Source of the DNA: Cellulosimicrobium arenosum
GTDB taxonomy: Bacteria > Actinomycetota > Actinomycetes > Actinomycetales > Cellulomonadaceae
DNA length: 64,000 nucleotides
Assembly: GCF_014837295.1 (NCBI RefSeq)
Contig: NZ_JACYHB010000014.1
Location: 57,088-121,087, forward strand
Reading direction: 5' to 3'
Each line of letters starts with the position of its first letter. The stretch's first letter is position 1. Below are positions 22,568 to 31,000 of this stretch, one piece after another. The notes beneath the pieces are model-generated. The model was given only the letters and a program-made list of their open reading frames with translations. It was not told the DNA's origin and did not search any database. Made by a program: the position numbers and the translations under genes.

Positions 22568-24028
22568 TCAGCCCCAGACCAGCCCGCGGGCGGGGTCCTC
22601 GAGGATGCGCGCGACGTCGGACAGGAAGCGTGACCCGAGCTCGCCGTCGACGAGGCGGTGGTCGAAGCTCAGCGCGAGCTGCGTGACCCAGCGCTTGCGA
22701 ATCTTGCCCTTGTGCACCCACGGCTGTTCACGGATAGCTCCGAACGCGAGGATCGCGGCCTCGCCCGGGTTGAGGATCGGCGTGCCCGTGTCGATGCCGA
22801 AGATGCCGACGTTCGTGATGGTGATGGTGCCGTCGGACATGTCGGTGGGGCTCGTCCGCCCCGCGCGCGCGGTCGAGGTCAGGTCCGCGATCTCGCCCGC
22901 GAGCCCGTGCAGGTCCAGCCGGTGCGCGTCCTTGATGTTCGGCACCACGAGCCCGCGCGGCGTCGCCGCGGCGATCCCCAGGTTCACGTAGTGCTTGTAG
23001 ACGATCTCCTGCGCGGCGTCGTCCCAGGACGCGTTGACCTCCGGGTGCCGGCGCAGCGCGAGGATCAACGCCTTGGCCGTGACGAGCAGCGGCGTGACGC
23101 GCACGTCGGCGAACTCACGGTCCTCGCGCAGCGTGCGCACGAGCTTCATGGTGCGGGTGACGTCGATCGTCTGGAACACGGTGACGTGCGGCGCGGTGAA
23201 CGCGCTCGCCACCATCGCCTCGGCGGTGCGCTTGCGTACCGACTTCACGGGGACGCGGGTGTGGCGTCCGTCGTCGGTGACCGAGCCGGACGCGAGCCAG
23301 GGCTGGTCGTCGTCGGCGTACGTCGCGAGCGGCTGTGCCTTCGCGCGCTCCTGGTGCGCGAGGAGGTCCTCGCGCGTGACGATGCCGCCCGGACCGGTGC
23401 CCGCGACACCCTCGAGATCGACGCCGAGATCCTTCGCGAGCTTGCGCACGGGCGGCTTGGCGAGCACGGGCGGGTGCGCTCGCGCGCCGGCCGACGAGCT
23501 GTCAGCACCGGGTGAGCCCTGGGCCTCACGGGCTGCTGACGACGTGGCGCCCGCCGAGCCGTCAGCAGCCCGTGAGACCGAGGGCTCAGCAGGGGCTGAC
23601 AGCTCCGGGGTCGCGGGACGACGACGGCGGCGTGCGCTGCCCGGCTCGACCGTGCCGTAGCCGACGAGCACCGAGCCCGACCCCGTGCCCGTGCCCGTGG
23701 TGTCAGCGGCCGGTGAGTCCTGGGGCGCACCGGCCGCTGACAACTCCGCTGCGGGGGTGGTCGGCGAGGGTGCCGCGCCGTCCGGGTCCGTGTCGACGAC
23801 GACGATCGGCACGCCGACCTCCACCGTGACGCCCTCCGCGACGAGGATCTCGCTGACCACGCCGGTGAACGGCGACGGCAGCTCGACGAGCGACTTCGCC
23901 GTCTCGATCTCGACGATCGTCTGGTTCACGGTGACGCGGTCCCCGGCCGCGACGTGCCACTGCACGATCTCGGCCTCGGTCAGGCCCTCGCCCGCGTCGG
24001 GGAGCTTGAACTGCTCGTAGGTGGGCAC
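22568..24028 (-). CDS. 2-oxoacid dehydrogenase E2 (dihydrolipoamide acyltransferase)
   Basis: 486 residues. A lipoyl domain covers residues 1-77 with the modified Lys in IETAKSLVEL. An E3/E1-binding domain is at about 185-220 (PPVRKLAKDLGVDLEGVAGTGPGGIVTREDLL). The catalytic domain ends LSFDHRLVDGELGSRFL, carrying the His and Asp of the active site. The flexible linker between the first two domains contains three 42-bp palindromic units (residues 96-109, 143-156, 163-176). The GTG start at 24028 is preceded by AGAGGAG. Substrate may be pyruvate or branched-chain 2-oxoacids; no E3 gene is adjacent. Confidence 0.9.
   Translation of the reverse strand: MPTYEQFKLPDAGEGLTEAEIVQWHVAAGDRVTVNQTIVEIETAKSLVELPSPFTGVVSEILVAEGVTVEVGVPIVVVDTDPDGAAPSPTTPAAELSAAGAPQDSPAADTTGTGTGSGSVLVGYGTVEPGSARRRRRPATPELSAPAEPSVSRAADGSAGATSSAAREAQGSPGADSSSAGARAHPPVLAKPPVRKLAKDLGVDLEGVAGTGPGGIVTREDLLAHQERAKAQPLATYADDDQPWLASGSVTDDGRHTRVPVKSVRKRTAEAMVASAFTAPHVTVFQTIDVTRTMKLVRTLREDREFADVRVTPLLVTAKALILALRRHPEVNASWDDAAQEIVYKHYVNLGIAAATPRGLVVPNIKDAHRLDLHGLAGEIADLTSTARAGRTSPTDMSDGTITITNVGIFGIDTGTPILNPGEAAILAFGAIREQPWVHKGKIRKRWVTQLALSFDHRLVDGELGSRFLSDVARILEDPARGLVWG
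23500..23541. repeat. 42-bp coding palindrome, copy 6 (E2 linker)
   Basis: Ends TGTCAGC and GCTGACG. It encodes the core of SSAAREAQGSPGADSSS, close in sequence to copy 2. Confidence 0.85.
23560..23601. repeat. 42-bp coding palindrome, copy 7 (E2 linker)
   Basis: Ends CGTCAGC and GCTGACA. It encodes the core of ELSAPAEPSVSRAADGS, 18 bases from copy 6, the same spacing as between copies 2 and 3. Confidence 0.8.
23701..23742. repeat. 42-bp coding palindrome, copy 8 (E2 linker)
   Basis: Ends TGTCAGC and GCTGACA; its two 20-base arms match at 18 positions, among the best in the set. It encodes the core of ELSAAGAPQDSPAADTT. Confidence 0.85.
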
Positions 24029-24040
24029 GGCACTCCTCTT

Positions 24041-24090
24041 TGTCAGTACGTGTCGGTACGCGTCAGTGCGTGTCAGTACGCGTCAGTACG
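24041..24090. repeat. Five tandem 10-bp repeats between E1 beta and E2
   Basis: Five consecutive 10-base units of the form YGTCRGTRCG fill 24041-24090. The unit at 24081 contains the E1 beta stop codon (24083-24085), so the array straddles the gene end and stops 13 bases before the E2 start. It looks like local slippage or a binding array; function is unknown. Confidence 0.8.
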
Positions 24091-25078
24091 CGAACGCGCG
24101 GTCGACGGCGTCGAGCACCCGGTCGAGGCTCGGCAGGTACTCGTGCTCGATCTTCGCGACGGGGTACTGCGTGTGGAACCCGCCCACGCGCAGCACCGGC
24201 GCCTCGAGCGAGTAGAAGCACTCCTCGGTGACGCGAGCCGCGACCTCGGCACCCGAGCCGAGGAAGGTCGGGGCCTCGTGCACGACGACGCAGCGCCCGG
24301 TCCGGCGGACCGACGCCACGACCGTCGCGGTGTCCAGCGGCGAGATGGCGCGCAGGTCGACGACCTCGACGCTGCGCCCCTCCTGCTCCGCCGCGGCGGC
24401 GGCCCGCAGCGCGGTCGCGACCGTGGGCCCGTAGGCGACGAGGGTCAGGTCCGTGCCCGGACGCACGACGCGCGCCCGGTCGAGGACCCGGGCGCCCTCG
24501 CCCGCACCGGCGACGTCGACCTCGCCCTTCTCCCAGTAGCGGCCCTTGGGCTCGAAGAACAGCACGGGGTCCGGGGACGCGATCGCCTCCTGGATCATGG
24601 TGAACGCGTCCTGCGGCGTCGAGGGCGAGACCACCCGGAGCCCCGCGGTGTGCGCGAACAGCGCTTCCGGGCTCTCGCTGTGGTGCTCGACCGCACCGAT
24701 CCCGCCACCGAACGGCACGCGGATCACGACCGGCACCTGGACCCGGCCGCCGGACCGCGCGTGCATCTTCGCGAGCTGCGTCGTGATCTGGTCGTACGCC
24801 GGGAAGATGAACCCGTCGAACTGGATCTCGCACACCGGCCGGTAGCCGCGCAGCGCGAGGCCGATCGCCGTGCCGAGGATCCCGGACTCCGCGAGCGGGG
24901 TGTCGACCACCCGGTCCTCGCCGAAGTCCTTCTGGAGCCCGTCCGTGACGCGGAACACGCCGCCGAGGGCTCCGATGTCCTCGCCCATGAGCAGGACCTT
25001 CTGGTCGCGCTCGAGCGAGCGGCGCAGGCCCTCGTTGATCGCGCGGGCGACGGTGAGGGTCTTGGTGCTCTCGCTCAT
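24083..25078 (-). CDS. 2-oxoacid dehydrogenase E1 component, beta subunit
   Basis: 331 residues starting MSESTKTLTVARAINEGLRRSLERD. Family motifs include VLLMGEDIGALGGVFRVTDGL, DTPLAESGILGTAIGLALRGYRPVCEIQFDGFIFPAYDQI and a C-terminal domain with VVHEAPTFLGSGAEVAARV. With the alpha subunit it forms the thiamine-diphosphate enzyme that decarboxylates the 2-oxoacid and acylates the E2 lipoyl group. Its ATG overlaps the alpha-subunit stop (ATGA). Confidence 0.92.
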   Translation of the reverse strand: MSESTKTLTVARAINEGLRRSLERDQKVLLMGEDIGALGGVFRVTDGLQKDFGEDRVVDTPLAESGILGTAIGLALRGYRPVCEIQFDGFIFPAYDQITTQLAKMHARSGGRVQVPVVIRVPFGGGIGAVEHHSESPEALFAHTAGLRVVSPSTPQDAFTMIQEAIASPDPVLFFEPKGRYWEKGEVDVAGAGEGARVLDRARVVRPGTDLTLVAYGPTVATALRAAAAAEQEGRSVEVVDLRAISPLDTATVVASVRRTGRCVVVHEAPTFLGSGAEVAARVTEECFYSLEAPVLRVGGFHTQYPVAKIEHEYLPSLDRVLDAVDRAFAY

Positions 25079-26262
25079 CGGGTGCTCCCCTCGACGTGGT
25101 CGGCCGGTTCGAACGACTGCTCGTACTCGGCGAACCACGACCGGTCGGCGTCGACCACCGCGTGCGGGCTCGCGTAGACGTGCTCGAACATCGTCGACGC
25201 AGGTGGTGCCTCGAGCGCGCGGACCTCGGTCCGCAGCCGCTCCCCCAGGGCCTCGCCCTCGGCCGCGACCTCGGCGGCGAACGCCTCGTCCCACGTGCCC
25301 TCGGCACGCAGGAGCGCCTCCAACCGGTCGATCGGGTCGCGGCGCCGCCAGTACTCCTCCTGCGCGCGCGAGCGGTAGCGCGTCGGGTCGTCCGACGTCG
25401 TGTGCGCACCCATCCGGTACGTGAACGCCTCGACGAACGTGGGGCCGCCGCCGGTCCGGGCGCGCTCGAGCGCCTCGGCCATGACGGCGTAGCACGCGAG
25501 CACGTCGTTGCCGTCGACGCGCACGCTCGGCACCCCGAACCCGCTGCCGCGCCGGTAGAGCGGCACGCGCGCCTGCTTCGTGGCGGGCTCCGAGATGGCC
25601 CACTGGTTGTTCTGGCAGAAGAAGACGACAGGAGCGTTGTTCACGGCGGCGAAGACGAGCGCCTCGCTCACGTCGCCCTGCGAGGTCGCGCCGTCGCCGA
25701 AGTAGGCGACGACGGCGGTGTCCCGCTCGGGGTCGCCCGTCCCGACGAGCCCGTCGCGCTGCACGCCCATCGCGTAACCCGTGGCGTGCAGCACGTGCGA
25801 GCCGATGACCAGCGTGTACAGGTGGACGTTGTGCTCGGCCGGGTCCCAGCCGCCATGGTCGACCCCGCGGTACATGCGCAGGCGCGCCGTCGGGTCGATG
25901 CCCCGTACGTGCGAGACGCCGTGCTCGCGGTAGGAGGGGAACACGTAGTCCTGCGTCGCCAGCGCGCGGGCGGAGCCGACCTGCGCCGCCTCCTGCCCCT
26001 TCGCCTGGGCGAACAGCCCGAGCTCGCCCTGCCGCTGGAGCGACGTCGCCTCGTCGTCGAACCGACGCGTCAGCACCATGTCGCGGTACAGGCCCCGCAG
26101 GGCCGCCGGGTCCAGGTGGGCGACGCGCTCGCGGTAGGCCTCCGCCTCCGGCGTGGTCACCCGGGAACCCGCGGGGGTCACGAGCTGGACGAGGGGTGCG
26201 TCGTCGGGCCCGCCGGCGGCGTCGGGAAGGTCGGGTGCCGTGCTCACGTCGCGGCTCTCCAT
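25075..26262 (-). CDS. 2-oxoacid dehydrogenase E1 component, alpha subunit
   Basis: 395 residues. The thiamine-diphosphate motif is GDGATSQGDVSEALVFAAV followed by the NN pair in FCQNNQWAIS. Upstream, LQRQGELGLFAQAKGQEAAQVGSARAL and SYREHGVSHVRG match actinobacterial PdhA/BkdA proteins such as Rv2497c, so branched-chain 2-oxoacids or pyruvate are both possible. AAGGAG 8 bases before the ATG at 26262 sets the start. It is first in the E1 alpha-E1 beta-E2 operon and lies directly downstream of the triple operator. Confidence 0.92.
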   Translation of the reverse strand: MESRDVSTAPDLPDAAGGPDDAPLVQLVTPAGSRVTTPEAEAYRERVAHLDPAALRGLYRDMVLTRRFDDEATSLQRQGELGLFAQAKGQEAAQVGSARALATQDYVFPSYREHGVSHVRGIDPTARLRMYRGVDHGGWDPAEHNVHLYTLVIGSHVLHATGYAMGVQRDGLVGTGDPERDTAVVAYFGDGATSQGDVSEALVFAAVNNAPVVFFCQNNQWAISEPATKQARVPLYRRGSGFGVPSVRVDGNDVLACYAVMAEALERARTGGGPTFVEAFTYRMGAHTTSDDPTRYRSRAQEEYWRRRDPIDRLEALLRAEGTWDEAFAAEVAAEGEALGERLRTEVRALEAPPASTMFEHVYASPHAVVDADRSWFAEYEQSFEPADHVEGSTR

Positions 26263-26344
26263 GCGCGATCTCCTTCGGTGCGGGACCCGGCTCGGGGCCG
26301 GACCGCTCGGTGCGACGGCGCCCGTGCCGAGCGCCGTCCGTAAC

Positions 26345-26388
26345 CTACGTCTCCGTAGCTTACGCAAGCGTAGGCTACGGCACCGTAG
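26345..26388. promoter_or_regulatory. Three phased 14-bp operator palindromes upstream of the E1-E2 operon
   Basis: The pattern YTACG-N4-CGTAG occurs at 26345-26358 (CTACG TCTC CGTAG), 26360-26373 (TTACG CAAG CGTAG) and 26375-26388 (CTACG GCAC CGTAG), each separated by one base, a 15-bp period. They lie 83-126 bases before the E1 alpha ATG and cover any nearby promoter. Size and symmetry fit a TetR-type repressor (inference). No regulator gene is adjacent. Confidence 0.75.
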
Positions 26389-26430
26389 GTTGGTCATGCG
26401 GCGCGGCGTCCAACCTTGCCGGGTCAGACA

Positions 26431-26445
26431 TGGAGGAATCCTCCA
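26431..26445. promoter_or_regulatory. 15-bp palindrome TGGAGGA-A-TCCTCCA
   Basis: A perfect 7-base dyad about 43 bases upstream of the triple operator. It could be a further regulator site for the E1-E2 operon or part of a terminator for the small membrane gene ending at 26477. Nothing decides between them. Confidence 0.4.
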
Positions 26446-26476
26446 AGGCGTCGGTCGCTGCCGGCGGGCCGCGGCG

Positions 26477-26743
26477 CTACCTCGGGTACGGGCTGCCGGC
26501 GCGCAGCGCCTCGTTCTCCCGCTGCAGGGGCCAGCGCGAGAACGCGAACACGAGGAACATCACGGCGTTCACGACGGGCACGAGCGCGATGAGGATCCAC
26601 CAGCCCGAGTACCCGGCCTTCTGGATGATCCGGACGTACGCGATGAAGAAGATCAGCGCGATCGCGAGGTAGAAGATCAGTGCCGCTCCCCCGAACAGCC
26701 ACCCGTAGTCGTCGACGAACTGGTCGTACTCCACGTTGTCCAT
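26477..26743 (-). CDS. Small two-helix membrane protein of unknown function
   Basis: 88 residues starting MDNVEYDQFVDDYG. Two membrane helices are evident (WLFGGAALIFYLAIALIFFIAYV and GWWILIALVPVVNAVMFLVFAF), with the GWWxLIxLVPxVN motif common to DUF805/DUF5684-like small membrane proteins. A charged C-terminus follows (SRWPLQRENEALRAGSPYPR). No function can be assigned. It is the only gene between the aminotransferase and the dehydrogenase operon, all on the - strand. Confidence 0.8.
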   Translation of the reverse strand: MDNVEYDQFVDDYGWLFGGAALIFYLAIALIFFIAYVRIIQKAGYSGWWILIALVPVVNAVMFLVFAFSRWPLQRENEALRAGSPYPR

Positions 26744-26823
26744 GACGGCGAGTCTTCTCCCGGGCCCTGCCGGGAGCAACCGCTACGACGGCGCGCCCAC
26801 CGGTCGCGGCCGCGCCGGGCCAC

Positions 26824-27921
26824 CTACCGCCAGGTCGCGCTGACCCGCAGGAACAGGTCCGTCGCCTCCGGCTCGCCGACGCTCACGCGCAGTCCCTCGC
26901 CGGCGAACGGACGGACGATCGCACCGGCGGCACGTGCCTCCTCGGCGCGCTGGAGCGTCCGCTCCCCCAGGTCGAACCACACGAAGTTCGCGTGCGACTC
27001 GGGCAGCTCCCACCCCTGGTCCCGCAGCCCTTCGACCAGCCGGGTCCGGTCCGCGACGAGGTGCTCGACGCGCGCCAGCAGCTCGTCGCGTGCCGCGAGC
27101 GACGCGACGGCGGCGCGCTGCGCGACGTGCGAGACGCCGAACGGGGTCGACACGGCACGGATGCCGGCCGCCAGGCGCGGGCGCGCGACCGCGTACCCGA
27201 CGCGCAGGCCCGCGAGCCCGTACGCCTTGGAGAAGGTGCGCAGGAGCACGACGTTCGGCTGCTTCGCGTACACGTCGAGACCGGCGGGCGCGTGCGGGTC
27301 ACGGACGAACTCGACGTACGCCTCGTCGAGCACGACGAGCACGTCGGAGGGCACCGCGGCGAGGAACGTGTCGAGCTCGTCGCGGTGCACCGCCGGGCCC
27401 GTCGGGTTGTTCGGCGTGCACACGAGCACGACCCGGGTGCGATCGGTGATCGCCGCGGCCATCCTCGGCAGGTCGAGCCGGCCGGCCGCGGCACCGTCGA
27501 GCAGCGGCACCTGGACCGAGACCGCGCCGGACACCGCCGCCACGATCGGGTAGGCCTCGAACGACCGCCACGGGTAGACGACCTCGTCCCCCGGTTCCAC
27601 GACGGCCTGCAGCACGTGCGCCAGGACCGCCACCGACCCGTTGCCGACGACGATCTCCTCGGCGCTCACCCCGAGGGCCGCCGCGGTGGCCTCGACCAGC
27701 TCGGCCGCGTACATGTCGGGGTACCGGTTGACGTCGGCGGCGGCGTCCGCGATCGCCGCGACCACGGACGGGAGCGGCGGGTACGGGTTCTCGTTGGACG
27801 ACAGCTTGAACGCCGCCGCGCCCGGGCCCGACCGGGCGCCGGGGACGTAGGCGGGCAGAGCCGCGACGGCTGGACGCAGGGGGACGCGGGGTCGGTTGGC
27901 CACGATCCCCAAGCATGCCAC
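26824..27921 (-). CDS. hisC: Histidinol-phosphate/aromatic aminotransferase family (HisC-like)
   Basis: 365 residues, class II-type fold-I aminotransferase. It has KLSSNENPYPPLPSV near the N-terminus, CTPNNPTGPAV, the DEAYVEF strand, the PLP lysine in TFSKAYGLAGLRVGYA and the final Arg in GEGLRVSVG. HisC converts imidazole-acetol phosphate to histidinol phosphate. Single copies outside his operons in actinobacteria often prefer aromatic 2-oxoacids (Pat), so the substrate is open. The ATG at 27921 is used; a GTG at 27903 is an alternative with a GGGGA nearby. It is divergent from the SARP gene across 104 bases. Confidence 0.85.
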   Translation of the reverse strand: MACLGIVANRPRVPLRPAVAALPAYVPGARSGPGAAAFKLSSNENPYPPLPSVVAAIADAAADVNRYPDMYAAELVEATAAALGVSAEEIVVGNGSVAVLAHVLQAVVEPGDEVVYPWRSFEAYPIVAAVSGAVSVQVPLLDGAAAGRLDLPRMAAAITDRTRVVLVCTPNNPTGPAVHRDELDTFLAAVPSDVLVVLDEAYVEFVRDPHAPAGLDVYAKQPNVVLLRTFSKAYGLAGLRVGYAVARPRLAAGIRAVSTPFGVSHVAQRAAVASLAARDELLARVEHLVADRTRLVEGLRDQGWELPESHANFVWFDLGERTLQRAEEARAAGAIVRPFAGEGLRVSVGEPEATDLFLRVSATWR

Positions 27922-28025
27922 GCAGCGCGAGCGGGTGATGTTCGCCGTCGGCCGCGACGTACGCCGCGCACCTCCCTAGTATCGGACGGACGAACCATCC
28001 GTGAACGGGCGGGGGGCGGCGAGCG

Positions 28026-31000
28026 ATGAGCACTGTCCACGGGACACCCGTGCACGGTGGTCGCAGGAGCGCCCCGGAGACGGCCTGGCTGGCCCGGCCC
28101 CGGCTGCTGCGGATGCTCGACGGCGCCCACCGCGCCCTGGTCCTCGCACCGCAGGGCGCGGGGAAGACGACGCTCCTGAGCCAGGCGGCCGCACGCGCGG
28201 AGGGCGAGGTCGTCCGGGTCCGGTTCGAACCGGGAGGGAGGAGCACGCACCCTGGGAGCCTGCTCGACCTCGTGCCCGAGACTCCCGGCACCGGCGGACG
28301 CGCCCTCCTCGTCGTCGACGACGCGCACCACGCGATCGGGACACCGCTCGAGGACGAGCTCGCGAGCGTGCTCGCCCGCGCGTCACCCCAGGTCGCGATC
28401 TTCGTCGGATCGCGCCGTCCTCTCCCGCTCAGCCTGGCGCGGGCCGAGCTCGCCGCACCCGTGACCGTGACGGACGCCGCGCTGCGGTTCCGGTCGTGGG
28501 AGGTCGAGCGGCTCTACCGCACGCTGTACGGGGTACCGCTCGAGCCGGACGACGTCAGCGCGCTGACCTGGCACACCGACGGCTGGGCGGCCGCGCTGGA
28601 GCTGTTCCGCCGGTCCGTGGAGGACGACCTGCCCGGCGAGCTCCGCCAGGCCATCCGCCGGCTCGACCGTCGGCAACGGTTCGCCTGGGACTACCTCGCG
28701 GCCCAGGTGCTGCGCCCCCTGCCCGTCGACCTGCAGCGCTTCCTGCACGCGACGGCTGCGCTCGACCTGCTCACCCCGAACCGGTGCGACGCGCTCCTGG
28801 GCGTCACGGACTCCCGGGCGACCCTCGCCCGCGTCGCCGCCGCCACGTCGCTCGTGCGGCCCGTCCGCGAGGACGGCCAACGCGTCCACCGGGTGCTCCG
28901 GCGACACCTCCTGGCCGCCGTGTCGGACGAGCTGTCGGTCGCGCAGGCCCGCGAGCTGCACCAACGGGCCGCGGAGGTGCTCGAGGAGGAGGGGTCGCTG
29001 CGCGAGGCCCTGCGCTCACGTTGCCGGGCCCAGGACCTCGACGGCGTGCGCCGCCTCCTTCCCCGGACGGACCTCGGCGCCCACGACGACGGGGAGCGGC
29101 AGTGGGACGCCATGTTCTCCCCCGAGCTCGCTGGGGCCGACGCGGCGGTGCAGCTCTGCCGGGTGCGCGAGCTCATGGCCGACGGGCGCACCGTCGAGGC
29201 GGACCGGACGCTGCGGGCGGCAGAGTCGCGCGCGGACTCGGACCACGCACGGTGCGCCGTGCTCCGCGGGATGATCGACGCGCTGCGGGGCACCGCGCGG
29301 ATCCCGCCGCTCACCGGGCCGGCCCGACCGCCCGGGCTCGGCTGGTACCACCTCGTCGTCGCCGCGAGCGCGCGCGATCCGCTCTCCGTGCTGCCGGAGA
29401 CGGCCGTGCTCACCCGGGGAAGACCGCTGGCCGAGGGGCTCACGCGCATCCTCGCCGGCGACCGGGCGGGCGCCCGCGCCGTCCTGCGCGCGGCGACCAA
29501 CGACGTCGACACCGACCCGACGGTCATGCTCCTGGCGCAGCTCGTGACCGCCACGCTCGTCGAGCGGACCGGCACGGACGGGACCGGCGCCGACGGGACC
29601 GGCGCCGACGGGACCGGCGCCGACGACGAGGTCGAGGACGCTCTCGACGAGGTGCTCGACCGGATCCACTCCGAGGCCGAGCGCCGCGGTCTGGTCTGGC
29701 TGTCGCGCATCACCCACGGGGTGGTCATGGCCTTCGACGACGACGTGCGCGCGCGGGGCCAGGTCGCGCGCACCGTCGCGCACTGCGAGCGCGACGGTGA
29801 CCTGTGGAGCGCGCTCCTCGTCTCCGGGTCGGAGGTCATCGCGCGCTCGCGGCGAGGCGTCGCGGACCCCGAGGGCTGGGAGGACCTGGCCCGGCGCTGC
29901 CGCGTGCTCGGTGCGGGGACGCTCGAGGCGTGGGCCCGCGCCCGCCTCGCCGTGAGCGCGGTGGAGGTGGGGCTTCCCGACGCCGAGGGCCTCGCCGAGC
30001 AGGCGGAGGGTCTCGCGCGGTCGGCGGAGGTCCCGGGGGCGCTCGCGCTCGCCTACGTCGCGCTCGCCGGGTGCAAGCCCGCCCAGCGTGCCGAGCTGCT
30101 GTCGCTCGCGTCGTCCACCGCACGGTCGGTCGGTCTGCCCGACCCTGCCGCGCCGCCGCAGCGCGCGCCGTCTGCCCAGGGTTCCGCACCTCCGGTCGAG
30201 CCGGCCGCGGACGACGCCGAGGTCACCCATCCCACCGTGGTCCACCGCCAGGGGAGGGTCGTGACCGTCCGGTGCTTCGGTGCGTACACGATCGCGGTCG
30301 ACGGCGCTCTCGTCGACCTCTCCCGGCTGCGTCCCCGCGCGCGCCGGACCTTGCGGTTCCTGTCGATGCACGCCGGTCGGCCGGTGCACCGCGAGCGGAT
30401 CGCGGAGGCGTTGTGGGGCGAGCTCGACCGGGGCCCGGCGCTGCACAACCTGCACGTGAACGTCTCCGCGGTGCGCCGGGCGCTCGAACCGGCCGGTGCG
30501 CCACGCGGCGAGGGGCTCGTCCGACGCGACGGAGAGAGCTACATGCTGCCGCTGCCGCCCGGCTCGGACTGCGACGTCGCGCGGTTCGAGCAGCGGATCG
30601 CACGCGCGCGGCGGATCGAGCGCGACGAGCCGGCCGCGGCCGCGGCCGCGTGGCAGGAGGCGCTGGACGCCTACGGCGGTGACCTCCTCCCGGAGGAGGG
30701 GACGGCCGAGTGGGTCGTGCCGCTGCGCGACCGGTACATGCTGCAGGCGGCGGGAGCGGCCGAGCTCCTGGCCGTCGGTGTCATGCACGAGGGGCATCTC
30801 GACCGTGCGGTGGCCGCCGCGCGGCGCAGCATCGAGCTGAACCGCTGGGCGGACGTGCCGTGGCGGGTCCTGGTGGAGTCGCTCACCGCGATGGGCGACC
30901 ACGCCGCGGCGGAGCACGCGCGCCGCGAGCACGGCGCGGTGCTCCGTGAGCTCGGCGTGCCAGGTGGTCCCGGGGGCCAGGGACCGGTCACGACCGCCCC

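Noticed and set aside
12963..23742. Palindromes as a CRISPR array
   Set aside because: Units are dispersed inside genes over 11 kb, in frame, without regular spacers or cas genes.
24041..24090. 10-bp repeats as a CRISPR or iteron origin
   Set aside because: Units are too short and adjoining for CRISPR; no replication gene or AT-rich region is nearby.
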